From: Trogon surrucura
Taxonomy: Eukaryota > Chordata > Aves > Trogoniformes > Trogonidae
DNA length: 64,000 bases
NCBI GenBank assembly: GCA_020746105.1
Contig: CM036619.1
Coordinates: 9,400,238-9,464,237 of the forward strand
Direction: 5' to 3'
Position numbers and translations under genes: made by a program. Position 1 is the stretch's first letter, and each line of letters starts with the position of its first letter. Shown here one piece after another: positions 1 through 30,832 of this stretch. The notes beneath the pieces were generated by a model. The model worked only from the letters and a program-made list of their open reading frames with translations, searched no databases and was not told the DNA's origin.

Positions 1-3000
1 TCCTGCAGAAAAGCACTGTTAGGGAAGAGGTGGAGGAAGCTGTTGTCTGCAAGGCCTGAGAACACTGCAGTAACGAGACTATCTACCAAGACATTTCCAA
101 GGAGACGACTCACTGGTACTGAGCCAGAGAGCAGTTTTTGATGTAGGAAGCGCTTCGAACCATGGAGATAAGAAGCCAAATATCCTTTTTTGATCTTTCT
201 CTCATTTTACTTCTGATTAAAGAGCTCAAAATAGTCTTTATGTTACCCCCCAAGACATACATTAGTTGCATGAAGAAAATGAACCAATGTCATATCACAT
301 GAATATAGTTTGATTTCTTGACACTGACACTCTTGATAGTGTGAAGAGAAGAATTTAAGATGAACTAAGTCTTCTTATCTTGATTGGGAGCAGAGGAACG
401 TCCTATGGTAACTCTTATCCGTCAAAGATTCTGCACAAAACCAAAGTTCTTTGCATGCGTTGTTTGCTCAACTCGACGATTAAATAATCGCCATGCGATT
501 GGAAGTTGCTGGGGTGTGGGACTGGACTCACGGTGTGCGCAGTCCAGAGACCATTCATGTGCCAGTTTCTGTCTGGTGGGCAACACTATAGACTCTAGAG
601 AACCTAGAATTGGGAAACCAGCCTGGTTTGAAAAAGCTGGGAAGCAAGGCTGTCTACCTGCATGGATAAGTCATGCGTTTGGGGAAATAAATCAAACAGT
701 GAGACCACAAAGTGATGAAAGTCATCCACCACGCTCTGAAGATTGAGACATCATTCCAGAAAGTCATTTCTTAAGTCACATAAGTGGATGACAACTGCAG
801 GAGGGATATTGTAAGTCTGAATTATTCACAGTAGCCATAACATTGTTGTTCACTGGCAGAAAACTTTAATCTCAGTGTCAGAGGGACATGATATTAAGTT
901 AATAATGGAAAAGCCTGTTTACTGCAGCAAGAATTGGTCACTTATCAGCTGGTGACAGTAACATAGTAAATTCAAATAGAGAAGAGCAAAACTCTGCAAT
1001 GTTCCTTACATTTTCTGGCCTCTTGATTGACTTGCTTTTTTAGGAAAGAAAATTCTTAGAAAAGAAAATCTGAAATAAGTTCCAACTTTTAATTATTTTT
1101 TAAATTTCCATCCAAGTCTGTAGGAGCTTATGAATTGAATACAAAAATACATTTCTTAGTAGAAATTTATTACAGAAGAGATGTAAACCACTTCTATGAA
1201 ACACTGAAAATTTTAATTTCCACAATATGATGTGAGTATGCTATTCAATCCAAATAAAATTTAATACAACATTAATTGAAAGAGAATTTCAGCATTAAAT
1301 AAATGCGGTATTGTGTAAATGCAGCATTAATTTAAAATCAAGTGATTGCCAGAAATGAAAACCAAAGCAAGTTGTTTAACTTTCCAATTTTTTATTTGAC
1401 TTTTCTCTCCCACATCAATGAATCTAAATTGAAATTCAGTTTGCATTTACATAAAGGTGAATTTCCGCTGGCAAAACACATAGTTTGAGTAAAGCATTTA
1501 ACACCTGTTTGGCAGGATAGCAAATACTCACTTTGGTGGAGAATGAGATTTGTTGGAGTGTGGCCCACAGCAAGTTTTAATTATTCACAGCAACTCTAAC
1601 AGGCCTTTTGGTAGACAACTTAGATTAAAACCTCATTGCCACATGCTGTGCTGTTTAGTTAATAACAAGAAGAGCATTCATTAAAGGAAGAAATCTTCCA
1701 TTTTTAATTTTCATTGGTTGGAAAAAAAATCCAGGTGTGTCAAATGTTATGAGGTGGGCAAACCCTAATGACATTTATGCGAAGCTGCTAGGATTAAGAC
1801 AAACGGGGCTCCCTTGTGCTCATCCCTGACTAATTACGAGTGATAATTGTGTAGTACCTTGAATACACAACCAGTTTTCAGAGGGTTCCCTGACTTTGGG
1901 AGCTGCAAGAGTCTGCCTGTTACTCCTTCATGATTTCTGCTACCTTGGGCAAGCGCTGCCAGAAGACAAATAGTTTCATACTGATCTCTTTCAGGTTGGC
2001 AGCACCTTTATTTTCCTCCTGCCCAGGAATGCCATTTTATATTAAACTTCTATTCATCGCTAGACGACTCAAGCTTATTTCAACAGAACTTCATTAGTCC
2101 AAGTTTAACCTCTGTAACCTTTCCTATCGCGTAACATAAGATGGCCAAAAGCTACAAAGCATGTGAGATGTGAACCTGGAAATGCAATTACACTGTCTAA
2201 GGGGATTATCCCCTGCAGGTAAGGCAGTTTATCTACACACGGCCAAAGCCTGCTGCTAGTTACACAAATGGAAAAACCAGCCAACAGTCACGCTGCAGCC
2301 CCCTTCGCTCTGCACATTTGGGCTCTTCCTCCTCAGTGGGTGCATCCGAGGGGGACACTTACATCGTGCAAAACGTACCCTCTCACAGCCCAGTCTGGCA
2401 TGGTGTTTGCAGGGATGTCCCTCGATTTTCAGAGCACTGATGTAGGGGAGACATCCCTTTGGGAGGACTGCTCTATGCAGGGGACAATGCCATGTGGGTG
2501 CAAGCAGCTCCCTGGGGTCTGATGTGATGCTCTGCAGGGTCAGCAGCATCAGTGCAGTGACCCGAAGTGTGTCCTCACACCACATCTCCTCTTCAGAGCA
2601 CAGCTATTAAAAATGCAAAGAAGAGGTGATTACACACCTAGTTTAGCCATGCTCCAGTAACCTTTTAGCGTATTGCAAATACTGTATTCTTCTTTCCTAG
2701 CAAGCCCTTTGATTCTGACCCACCATAATGCAACTATTAGATAAGGTGAAAGATGATGTGTGACAGGCAATGGTTTGGAAAAGGCAAGACTATGGCAAAT
2801 GTTAGGTTTTTCTCTTGAAATTGTGAAGAAAAGGCCTGAAAAACTGAAAAAGCTTCAATTTTGCCTTACTTATTCTCAACTTCCCCCATTTTTACCTTGT
2901 CTTCCTTTCTCTTTTGTGTAACAGAAATCAGTCTGAAGGGAGATTGTATTTGACACTGAAAACTCACATAGCAATTCAGGATTTTTTTATAAGCTGCCAT

Positions 3001-4055
3001 CATCTGTTCTGTAGTATTGGTTTTTCTGCAGTCTGGCACAGCTGCGTTTGCTGGCGGGATGAAATGTTTGGTGTGCAAATGTTTATCTCCTGCTGCTGAC
3101 TGCAGAAGATTCAATAAATAGAGATAACTAGATATTTTTCTTTCAGTTGAATCAAGAGAGTGGAAGAGGGAGTCCATCCCCAGGTACACCACTTCTCTGC
3201 ATTTTTCTTAAGTTAAAGTAATACAACGGTGGTCACTTGAAGGAAAAAACACTGATTAAACATCTGGCTCCTGGCAAACAGATAGTAAAATGGAGAAATT
3301 TTTCCTGCTTTCCTCTCAGTGCAGGCAAGAATCGTCCTTTCTCCTTCAGTTACTTGTTACTTTTCATGAAACCAGTAGGAATATATTTATCCAGAGGATC
3401 TTTACTCATCCCTGAAAACTGGGCTGAAATTAGCTGATTATTCAGTTCCCTAGAAGCAAGAAGTAGAAAACTGACAGACAGAGAGAAGGACAGAGAGAAA
3501 CCCATAATGTCTGCATAAATCATGTTTATTTTGCTAACGAGGCTAAAAAAAAGTGATGGAGAGAGCAGTGAGAGTCTGACTGTTTATTAGCTCAGTCACA
3601 TTTAATCTAGGATTCAGATTTATAGAGTGGGTGTAAGGAAGCATGTGGAAGTGGAAGTGAATTTTTCTCTAACATACGCATATAGAAAATACCAAATATA
3701 ACGTGGGCAGTTCTGTTATTTGTCTTGCTGCTTTGAACTGTGAAAAATTGATGCTTCAGTGGCAACTGAACCTCCACCTAAATAGGTAATACTAAATAAA
3801 TTACTTCTTCATAGTTGTTCTTTACATCTGTGATAAATAAAAGCAATATGGGTTTAAGTACCTAACTAGTAATGATTACTAACAATAAATTGAGCAGAAT
3901 ATTTGTGTTTTCAGTCATCTGCCTCCCTCAGATTTGATTTTAACATACCTACATGAGCTTATTAATCCACATGTTTCTCATAGCCCAGATAAGGCCTTGT
4001 GAGAAATTTAATGGGACAAGTATTTGAACTAGTTCAAAGCTGTATTTTTCCCCAG
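1..4055. other. HHLA1 intronic or upstream DNA, no supported exon
   Basis: This stretch lies upstream of the first HHLA1 exon I could confirm. Because HHLA1 is transcribed on the + strand and only its last exons are recognised, this DNA is probably HHLA1 intron. Open frames exist (384-746 on +, 2256-2585 on -, 2866-3192 on -), but none has a recognisable domain and none chains by splice phase to the known exons. The serine/threonine-rich middle of HHLA1 diverges quickly, so an exon could be hidden here. No clear CR1 or LTR copy was seen. Confidence 0.5.
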
Positions 4056-4212
4056 GGTGTCCACAGGCGATCCTCAAAGAGTCCCGTGTGACCTCACCTC
4101 CTGTCACACTGATAGTGCAGAAGATCAATCCCTGTGTGATGGAGCTGTGCAGGTTTTTTCAGCTGTGCCTCTGTGTCGGTCAGAGAAGATATTCCAGAAA
4201 GGAAGCCATGAG
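4056..4212 (+). CDS. HHLA1: HHLA1 exon, third from last
   Basis: 157 bp between a CCCAG acceptor and an AG|GTAAAA donor. The correct frame starts at base 3 (TGT CCA CAG) and includes NPCVMELC and FFQLCLCV. It ends with two bases of an arginine codon. The overlapping frame that starts at an ATG-like position at 4057 is a shadow. Confidence 0.9.
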
Positions 4213-4875
4213 GTAAAACCTGGCACTAGTTTCTCTCCCTCTGTCTGCTCAAAATAATTCATCAGAGTTTCTTCTAGTGACAATTTTCAACTGCCAATTC
4301 TTATTTTTGAGAGTCTGTGGCTACTGGCTGAGACCAATCAATACCTGGTCTGGCTTCCAGTATTCGAACTAAGTCAGTAAAGCTCAGCTGAACTTTTCCA
4401 AATATTTAATGATACCATTGAGGTCAGAACATTGGTTTTCTATTTCCATATTCAATATTGGCAGTATGTGCTTATGAAAGGTAATAAGGCACCACTCTCC
4501 TAACTTTGACTATATCTTTAGGTACTGTGTTGAATACTATTCCTGGTTCTTGAAAAATGCAAGTTATGTCTGTGAAAGAGTAAAAAGAATTGCTTACTCC
4601 CACAGTAAGTGTATTTTCTCCTTATATCTCTACACACCTTATTATGAAGGTCTGACAAAAAGTTTTAGATATCTACAGAGTATTCATTGTCTTTCATCAC
4701 GTAGCTATTTTATCTGATAATGATTTTTAAAGGGATTAAAAAAAAAGATTATTTAGCCTTCATGTATGTTTTTAATATTTTTCTTATAAAACCTCTTCTG
4801 ATTACAGGAATTTTTTTTTGTATTCTTCCAGCATTAAAACAAAAATGCCTTAAAAACATCTGCACATCGGTCTAG
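4056..4875 (+). CDS. HHLA1: HHLA1, last three coding exons (partial gene)
   Basis: Three exons join in phase: 4056-4212, 4522-4604 and 4832-4875. The first has a CCCAG acceptor and begins with two bases of a split codon; its frame carries KINPCVMELCRFFQ. The second carries YCVEYYSWFLKNASYVCERV. The third carries LKQKCLKNICTSV and stops at TAG 4873-4875. These match my recollection of the cysteine-rich C-terminus of human HHLA1 (RYCLEYYSWFLKN, TLKQKCLENIC). HHLA1 is a predicted secreted protein of unknown function, named for a HERV-H LTR association in human. The upstream part of the gene is not recognised here. It lies directly upstream of OC90 in the same orientation, as in human. All junctions preserve the frame with GT-AG introns, so the call is firm although only about 94 codons are visible. 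Confidence 0.9.
4522..4604 (+). CDS. HHLA1: HHLA1 exon, second from last
   Basis: 83 bp, acceptor TTTAG, donor CA|GTAAGT. It completes the split Arg codon, reads 27 codons including EYYSWFLKN, and ends with one base. It contains two conserved cysteines and an N-glycosylation sequon (NAS). Confidence 0.9.
4832..4875 (+). CDS. HHLA1: HHLA1 terminal coding exon
   Basis: The acceptor is TTCCAG at 4826-4831. One base from the previous exon plus CA gives Thr; 13 more codons follow, with two cysteines, before TAG. The phase-correct match to the known C-terminus supports the assignment despite the small size. Confidence 0.88.
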
Positions 4876-5320
4876 AACACTGAGGAATTTTACTGTGAAT
4901 TGGAAGACTTGTGGAAGGTTTAGTTGTCTCTTTCATTTCACAGTGTAAAAATCAGGATGCAACATGTTTGCAAATATTTGTAACAAGACCAGCTATTAAC
5001 CAGATGTTAACCTAGAAATGTGTCTTCCTCCACAACTTTGTAAAAATAATGTGTAAAAACAGATGTATTTTATACAAATGATGTAATTTCAGTAAAAACA
5101 TTGAAATAATTTTAAGGATTGTATTTTATAAAGAGTATTTATATGTTTGGCTAGCAAATGCAAATAGTTTATTCCAGCTGTATTTACAATTAAAATAATC
5201 AAAATGAACACACACAAAATAACTCAAAAGCAACTTGAAATGCTGAAGCCAAAAAGCATTCTTCCTGGTGTTAAATGCACACAGATTATTCATTATTCCA
5301 AATAAAGTCTCCCATTACTT
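4876..5320 (+). other. HHLA1: HHLA1 3' UTR (approximate)
   Basis: AT-rich DNA after the HHLA1 stop. Candidate polyadenylation signals are ATTAAA at 5189-5194 and AATAAA at 5301-5306. The true cleavage site cannot be fixed from sequence alone. Confidence 0.4.
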
Positions 5321-6285
5321 CAGCAACTCACATAAGTGCAGAGCTCAACCAAGGAAATGTTCACACCTCACACACTCTCACTCTGTGATATATTTGTGGG
5401 AGCTCACCAGGATTCATCTCCTTCCTTACATGCCCCTCTGATGAACTAAAAGCCAGATCTAAAGAAAGGAAAGAATAACCAAAGAAATTGCACGACTCTG
5501 TATTTGTTACGCTGCAAAAATTGGATGCTATTATCAACCCAATGCATGTCAACAAGCCACCAATTTTTTTTTTTAAAAAAAGATTGTTTGCACTACAGCT
5601 GGTGCACATTGATGTGTTCAAAGGATTATAAAGCCAAACAGAATGGTGGCACCATAAGGAATTCTGCCCCCGTGGAGATGTGGGACACAGCAGCCCTCCT
5701 CCAAAAGATGTTCCACTGCTGTGCCCCATAACATGATGGAAGAATTTCTGTGATATCAAAGAGCAGGATAGACTGGAGTAGCATCAGTTACAGCTGATAC
5801 TGAAAGTTAAACCAATGGAAGAATCAAGAATGTTGATACAGTGAACATACAACCTGGGAATATTTTCATGGAATGCTGTGGGGAGATCTCGCTCCGCAGC
5901 ACTTCTCCTCACCAAAGGCAGGATTGGCACCTTTATGCATCTGTTGCTTTTAATTCTCAAAAAAATATCTTAGAGCCTGAAGATGCAATTTTTTAAAAAA
6001 TAAATAAATCTATATTGTTCCTACATTTTTGTCATTAAATTTTCTGAGAACTCAGGAAGGACACGAAAACAAGAACATAAGGGGAGAAAACAATGATTAA
6101 AGTCAGTATGACTTACTGTGTATTCTTGAATAAAAAGACAATATCAAAAGAAAAATAATTTGGGAAAGGGCTTCGTTTTTAGAAGATTGTTTTATGACTG
6201 TTTTAATGAACTTAATCAGCTCTGAGTTGTAACACTCATCTCTGTGTTAAAGGACACTTCTGTGTTTATTAGAAATCATTTTCTT
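5321..6285. other. HHLA1-OC90 spacer, unique DNA
   Basis: Unique-looking AT-rich DNA. Overlapping open frames at 5361-5759 (-) and 5504-5731 (+) resemble no family I know and have no splice context. No repeat recognised. Confidence 0.4.
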
Positions 6286-6701
6286 GCAGTGGGCATGGGT
6301 CCCAACCTCAAGTTGCATCAGGGGAGGTTTCGATTAGATATAGGAAACATTTCTTTACTGAAAGAGTGGTGAAGCATTGGAACTGTCCAGGGAAGTGGTG
6401 GGGTCATGATCCCTGTAAGTGTTCAAGAAACATATAGATGTGGCACTTAGAGGTTGTGGAGTCTCCTTCTCTGGAGACATTCAAGACCTGCCTGGACACG
6501 TTCCTGTGTAGCATAATCTAGGCATTCCTGCTCTGGCAGGGGGATTGGACTAGATGATCTTTCGAGGTCCCTTCCAATCCCTAACATTCTATGATTCTAT
6601 GATTCTATGGTTTAGTGGTCATGAAAATGTTGGGTAGACAGTTGGATCAGATGATCTTGGAGGTCTTTTCCAACCTTAATGCTTCTATAATTCTATGATC
6701 T
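6286..6701 (+). mobile_element. CR1 LINE 3' fragment (older copy) carrying a nested CR1
   Basis: Bases 6286-6450 match the 3' part of a CR1 element (the block ending in 'agatgtggcacttag'). The same element resumes at about 6610 ('gtttagtggtcatg') and ends near 6701 in a degenerate ATTCTATG-like tail. The interruption at 6451-6609 is a second, younger-looking CR1 tail. Confidence 0.85.
6451..6609 (+). mobile_element. CR1 3' fragment nested in another CR1
   Basis: About 159 bp, starting 'aggttgtggagtctcc' and ending in three ATTCTATG-type units. It is nearly the same sequence as the copies at 55722-55862 and at 61424 onward (reverse), so it belongs to one recent subfamily. It splits the older copy around it. 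Confidence 0.88.
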
Positions 6702-7369
6702 CCACTCTAAGGCCTTGGAAAGGGCTGAAAGGGCTGAGAGCCACTGCCCAAGCATGTTCATGGGGAAAGAATTAGAAGGTATCACATAGGTATGGGTGTC
6801 TCATGAGAAGAGCTGAGAAAGGATTAATGGTACCTGTTCAGAATGACAACCTTCTTGTCACAGTTGTTTAAGGCTTACTGCTTGGCTTTCCCAGGAGAAT
6901 AATGAAAATTATTTAGAAAAACTACAGAATAAGACAAGGAATGAAAAAGCAAGGCTCTGCGGGGGGAAAAAAAAAAAAAAAGTGAACATGTTGTTCTCCT
7001 TCAAAGAAAAAAAAGTTTTTCCATGTTCCAGGACTTTCAGTTCTGCAAAGCCTCTGTATATGTTTGGCAGAAGTACTGAAATGATGGTGGCCTATGGGCA
7101 AATCATCATCTCAGAGGACTCAATTTTGTTATTCTGCTCAGTCAAGCTCGCTCTGACTTGTCAGGGTCCAAAAAGTGCTTTGGGCAATATCTGGAGACTC
7201 TGACTAGAAGCACTAAAACTCACATGAAAATTATTTTTTTTTTTATCATTAAGGCAGAATTTCTGATATTTTTCACTCTTCTGTAAAGTTCCATGGTAGG
7301 GCAGATCACAGAAACGGTATGGTTGGACCCTCTCCTTTTCCAAGCAACGTGTCAGTACTGAATCAGTAA

Positions 7370-8170
7370 TCACAGAATCACATAATCACAGAATGGGTGA
7401 GGTTGGAAAAGACCTCAGGAGGTCATCTGGTCCAAACGCCCTGCCAAAGGCAGGCCACCTAGAGCCAATTGTCCAGGACCGTGTCCAGATGGCTTTGGAA
7501 TATCACCAAAGGAAGAGAGTGAGGGAGACTCCACAACCACTCCAGGCAACCTGTGCCAGTGCTCAGCTACCCTCACAGTAAAAAAAAATGCTTCCTGTTG
7601 TTCAGAGGCAACCTCCTGTGTTTCAGTCTCTGCTCACTGCCTCTGGGCATGTCATTGGGCACCACTGAAAAGAGCCTGGCTCCATCCTCTTTGCACCCTC
7701 CTTTCAGGTATTTATAGGAATTGATGAGTTCCCCTGAGCCTTCTCTAGGTTGAAGAGTCCCAGCTTTCTCAGCATCTTCTTTTATGAGAAGTGCTCCAGT
7801 CCCTTAATCACCTTTGTGGCCCTTCATTGGACTGTCCATGTCTGTCTCATTCCGAGGAGCCCCAAACTGGACACAGAACTCCAGCTCTGGCCTCACCAGC
7901 GCTGGGCAGAAGGGAAGGATCCACTCCCTCGACCTGAGGGCAATGCTCTGCTTAATGCTGCTGAGAACACTCTTAGCCTTCTTTGCTCCAAGGGCACACT
8001 GTTTGCTCAAGTTCAACTTCATGCTCACCAGGACCCTGGGATTTTTTTCTGCAAAACTGCTTTCCAGCTGGATGGTAAATATTTTTACAGCTCCCAGTTT
8101 GTCAGACATTACTTCTCCATGTTAAAACTTGATGGACATTTTGCCTTTGTTGATGACATCTTTGAAAAGT
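7370..8170 (-). mobile_element. CR1 LINE, antisense, ORF2 3' part
   Basis: It begins on the + strand with the reverse complement of a CR1 tail ('cacagaatcacataatcacagaatgg') and continues through the reversed 3' end of ORF2. The - strand reading shows remnants of the C-terminal CR1 pol pattern (KAKSVLSSIKQSIALRSRE, LEFCVQFGAP) with stops and frame breaks. The 5' boundary near 8170 is approximate. Confidence 0.82.
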
Positions 8171-8671
8171 AGTTATGCCGAGCCCTGGCAGAGAGCCCAC
8201 CTTCCTGATGAGGAGATGCCTTCCCAAAGCTCATGACTCAACCTTCCCTTGGTTTTCACTCAGCTTTGGATCAGAGCCACCCAGGATAGATGAGAGCGAC
8301 TTCTTAACTCTGAGGAATGTCAGTGTTTAAAGCTGTATAAATTTTCACTCATCTTTCATCACTGAACACTACCTCTTGCAAAGCTATTAATGCCATATTC
8401 AGATGCCACAGAGATTTTATGAGTGATTAATAACAAGGAGATGATTGTTATTTAATTACAGCCAAGAGTATTAGGGAAAGTTACTATACGGTGAATGCAC
8501 CTGCAAAACAGACTTCTCAGTATAGATCCTTTACATGGCTGGAGCTATATTACCAGGATACACTGTGGGCATAATAACTCTAAGGAATGTCATGGAAGAA
8601 TTAATTAATAAATGTTGAAGTGGGTTTGATAAAGGAAGTGATCACATGGGTGAAGTATATATTCAAGTGGG

Positions 8672-8680
8672 TATAAATAA
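8672..8680 (+). promoter_or_regulatory. OC90: OC90 TATA box
   Basis: TATAAATAA, about 28 bases upstream of the expected start of a short non-coding exon that ends at a strong donor. Its place between HHLA1 and the OC90 signal-peptide exon supports a separate OC90 promoter. Confidence 0.6.
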
Positions 8681-8699
8681 CTTAGCGCCGACTTTTTCG

Positions 8700-8747
8700 A
8701 AATCCATTTGTCCTCCATCCAACAGCTTTCGAATAATACTCCACAAG
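8700..8747 (+). other. OC90: OC90 non-coding exon 1 (predicted)
   Basis: It starts about 28 bp after the TATA box and ends CACAAG|GTAAGC, a near-perfect donor at 8748. No ATG-led frame is present, so it is read as 5' UTR. The start is inferred, not seen. Confidence 0.5.
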
Positions 8748-9815
8748 GTAAGCCTTTCTAGATGTATTCGGTAATACAGGAATCAAAAAGAAAACTATGT
8801 AGAGTAAGCTTTTTGGAAGTTTTAGACTAAAGTACAGAGGAAAGGTTTGAGATAATAGACTATAAATATTTTGAGGTGTTAGATTTATAACTTCACAACC
8901 TGATGGAGTATTACAAGATTGTTTAATAGAAATTAATGCAATATTTGACCTTAGGGAACAGATAACGAACAGTAGGTGCGTATTTAAAACTGGTAAATAA
9001 ATGTTTGTTTATTAGGCTGTAAAAAACATCCATGCCTGACCTACTTGGAAAATCATTCTAAATTGAAGGTAAACTGACTGTACTTCAAAACCAATTATCT
9101 GTCATTTAATGAATATCAGTTCAAGGCTTTAACTTCACAAGAATTCTTTACATGCATTTATGTAAGGACAAGCTCCCCCGGAACTTGAAGCTCTCCAAAG
9201 AACGTAGCATTTATCATTACGGAAATGTATGATACGTTAGATCAATCTCAACAGAGATTAAAGTAAATGTTTGAGTAGAAGGTGTGATGTGAGGCAAACT
9301 AATATAATGGATTGCAGACTAGCTGGGTTCAATAGAAGTAATTCCAGAATGTCTCTTCATTTACAGTGTTCCACAATATCTGCATTTAAATATAATGTGA
9401 ATCATTGTTTACACATCCTGTTAGATCAAGTAAGATATGAAAACTTAGCAAAACAAAAGAAACTTCAAGAACACCATTTTATTGCTAAATGCACTTGCCC
9501 TGTCTAGGGCACTTTGGCAGAGCCTGCTTACTCACCTAAAGCAAGACCAAAATAAATATTGTTAATCAGGTTTGTAGAGGATATCGGTAAATTCGGAAGG
9601 ATATCATTGTTGTAATATGTGCTTTTACTATGACAAGGGTAAAAACTGAATTGCATCAAGCAAAAATATGGCCAGGCTACGAAAGAATGATTTTGTAAAC
9701 TGAAGTCTTCCCAATCCCAGATTCACGAGATAACATTCTGCCTAATATGTTACTTAACTCACCAGGCACACCAGTCTGCTGTGTGACTTTTTCTTGGCTT
9801 TGGATTAAGCAAAAT

Positions 9816-28900
<19,085 letters not shown>

Positions 28901-29280
28901 CCAACCGCTGCCGGATGATTGAGAAACGGCACGAAGACTCCCAGAGTCAGCCATCGCGTACCGTATTACGTCTTACCACTCTGCAGGCTGCTTTACACTT
29001 TCCAGCACATAGATGACATAATCGTAGAGTAGGTGTTAAATGCTAGGCTGTATAACTCCTTACCGTAGTGAAGTTGACACTATGGACCATCTATTTAGGT
29101 CAGATATTACCGTAAATCATTCTTGGACAGTATTTTGTATAATTTCATTCGATTTCTATGTAAAAACTGTCCTGATCAAAGACTGATTTTTGTTAACTGT
29201 GTAGTTGATTCAGACTGAATTTTGCTGATGGTGGCTAAGTATTTCAGGTTTTTAATTAAACCAATCTGCAACTATTCCAG
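28901..29280 (+). other. OC90: OC90 3' UTR (approximate)
   Basis: AT-rich unique DNA after the stop. ATTAAA at 29255-29260 is the first plausible polyadenylation signal; AATAAA at 29510-29515 is an alternative. Confidence 0.4.
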
Positions 29281-29625
29281 CTCGTTTTGCAGACATTCTT
29301 CCTTTAATGAAGCTTAGCACAAAACAGCCAAAAGAAAAGCTAAGGTAATTGCATGAAAATGAGCTCCTTCTTCCCTTTTATCTAATCACATTTTTCAGCC
29401 CACAGAGTTTCTTCTGGTCAAGCAGATCATGACAGCACATTCCTTGCCCCAAAGCTGTGTGCTATGCATAGTTATCTCCAGTTCTGAGAGATTTCAGGAT
29501 GCTAAAGGGAATAAATATAAAGGTTCTGCTCCTTGGAATCAACTAAAACTAAGGTATTCTGAAGCACGCAATGTAAAGTTGGAATAATGCTTTTTGATTT
29601 TTACTGAACCAAAGTTTGTTTGCTC

Positions 29626-29654
29626 CCCCCTCCTCTCCCACCCCCCCCCCCCCA
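29626..29654. repeat. Poly-C / C-rich tract
   Basis: 'ctcccccctcctctcccacc' leading into an uninterrupted run of about 16 C. Length uncertainty by sequencing slippage is likely. Confidence 0.8.
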
Positions 29655-29708
29655 AACCTCACCACTCAAAATGTTCACCAGTCATCACACAATAGCAGTG
29701 TAATAGTG

Positions 29709-30238
29709 TCATAGAATGGTTTGGGTTGGAAGGGACCTTAAAGATCATTTAACTCCCCCCTGCCGTGGGCAGAGACACCTCCCACTAGACCATGTTGCTC
29801 AAAGTCCCACCTAGCCTGGTCTTGAACACCCTCAGGGAGGGGACATCCATGTCACTGGGAAAGCTGTTCCAGTGTCTGACCATCTTCACAGAAGAGAATT
29901 TCTTCCTCATAACTAATCTAAAACTACTCTCTTTCAATTTAAAACCATTATCCCTCAATCTACCACAACACTCCCTCATAATGAGTCCCTCCCCTTCCTT
30001 CCTGTAGCCTCCTTTAAGTACTGGAAGGCTGCTACAAGACCTCCTCAGAGTCTTCTCCAGCCTGAGCAACCTGAACTCTCTCAGCCTGTCTTCACAGGGG
30101 AGGTGCTCCAGCCCCCTGATTACCTTCATGGCCCTCCTCTGGACATGACTCTATGATTCTACGATTCTATGTTCCAAGAGGTCTGTGTCCTTCACACATT
30201 GAGGGCCCCAGAGACGAACACAATACTCCAAGCGGCAT
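29709..30238 (-). mobile_element. CR1 LINE, antisense 3' part with a tiny insertion
   Basis: It opens with 'catagaatggtttgggttgg' and follows the antisense CR1 3' end. The - strand reading shows the pol C-terminus (IRGLEHLPCEDRLREF; MVRHWNSFPSDM). At about 30146-30171 the order is broken by roughly 25 bases of the sense-strand tail motif; the element then resumes ('ttccaagaggtctgtgtcc') to about 30238. Confidence 0.82.
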
Positions 30239-30832
30239 TCACCTGCCATCCCAAGTGTGGGTTTGCCTCCATTCACTTCTTTCCTTAAGCTACTGACTTC
30301 AGCCTGGTGGGGGGAAGATACAGGATCCCCTTGATCTTGATTTTTTTTTGGTGGTTGTTCCTGTTTCTCTCTCAGGGAGGGCAGAGCATAGTTCCACCAG
30401 TCTTTCTCAGACTCCCAGATGCCCCTTAACCTTTCTACTTCTCCTAGCTCGGCCACCAGGCTGAGCAGATCACCCACCTCGTCCCACCTGACACAACTCT
30501 TCTCGCTGTTACCAGCGAAAGTCTCTGTCCCTCCCTGCAGCCTGAGATCCGGACGGCTTCATGTTTTTGCAGGAGTTTTGCCTGGGCTGCCACACCAGTT
30601 CTGATGAGTGCAGAGAACACAGCTTTCTGTCAGGTGGATACTCCTGAGACAATGATCACCAACTAAATTGACCTTTCGAGCTGGTAGGGTGACTACACCT
30701 TTCCTGCATGCCCTTCGGCACAGGTTGCCACACAACGCTTTGTTTGCCAGCTCTGTTCCCAGCGCTCCTGCTCCCTGGTGCTTCCTGGGATGTTTTTCAT
30801 AGGTGTAGGGATGGTCGGAGCTGCTCGGACAT
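30239..30832 (-). mobile_element. Retroelement ORF1-like remnant (probably CR1)
   Basis: The - strand reading contains a heptad-like segment (LVAELGEVERLRGIWESEKD) and further upstream LPARKVNLVGDHCLRSIHL. I recall similar segments in many avian retroelement-derived predictions and take them as CR1 ORF1 or 5' region. It joins directly to the CR1 ORF2 end above, suggesting one internally deleted element. Stops and frame breaks show it is dead. Confidence 0.4.

Noticed and set aside
384..746. 120-codon + strand open frame near the window start
   Set aside because: No domain or known HHLA1 segment, no convincing splice sites, and no chain to the HHLA1 exons.
2256..2585. Overlapping open frames on both strands
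   Set aside because: Both lack family resemblance; length is within chance for a locally GC-richer stretch.
5361..5759. 132-codon - strand open frame in the HHLA1-OC90 spacer
   Set aside because: No recognisable motif and a poly-T tract inside; no evidence for a gene or processed pseudogene.
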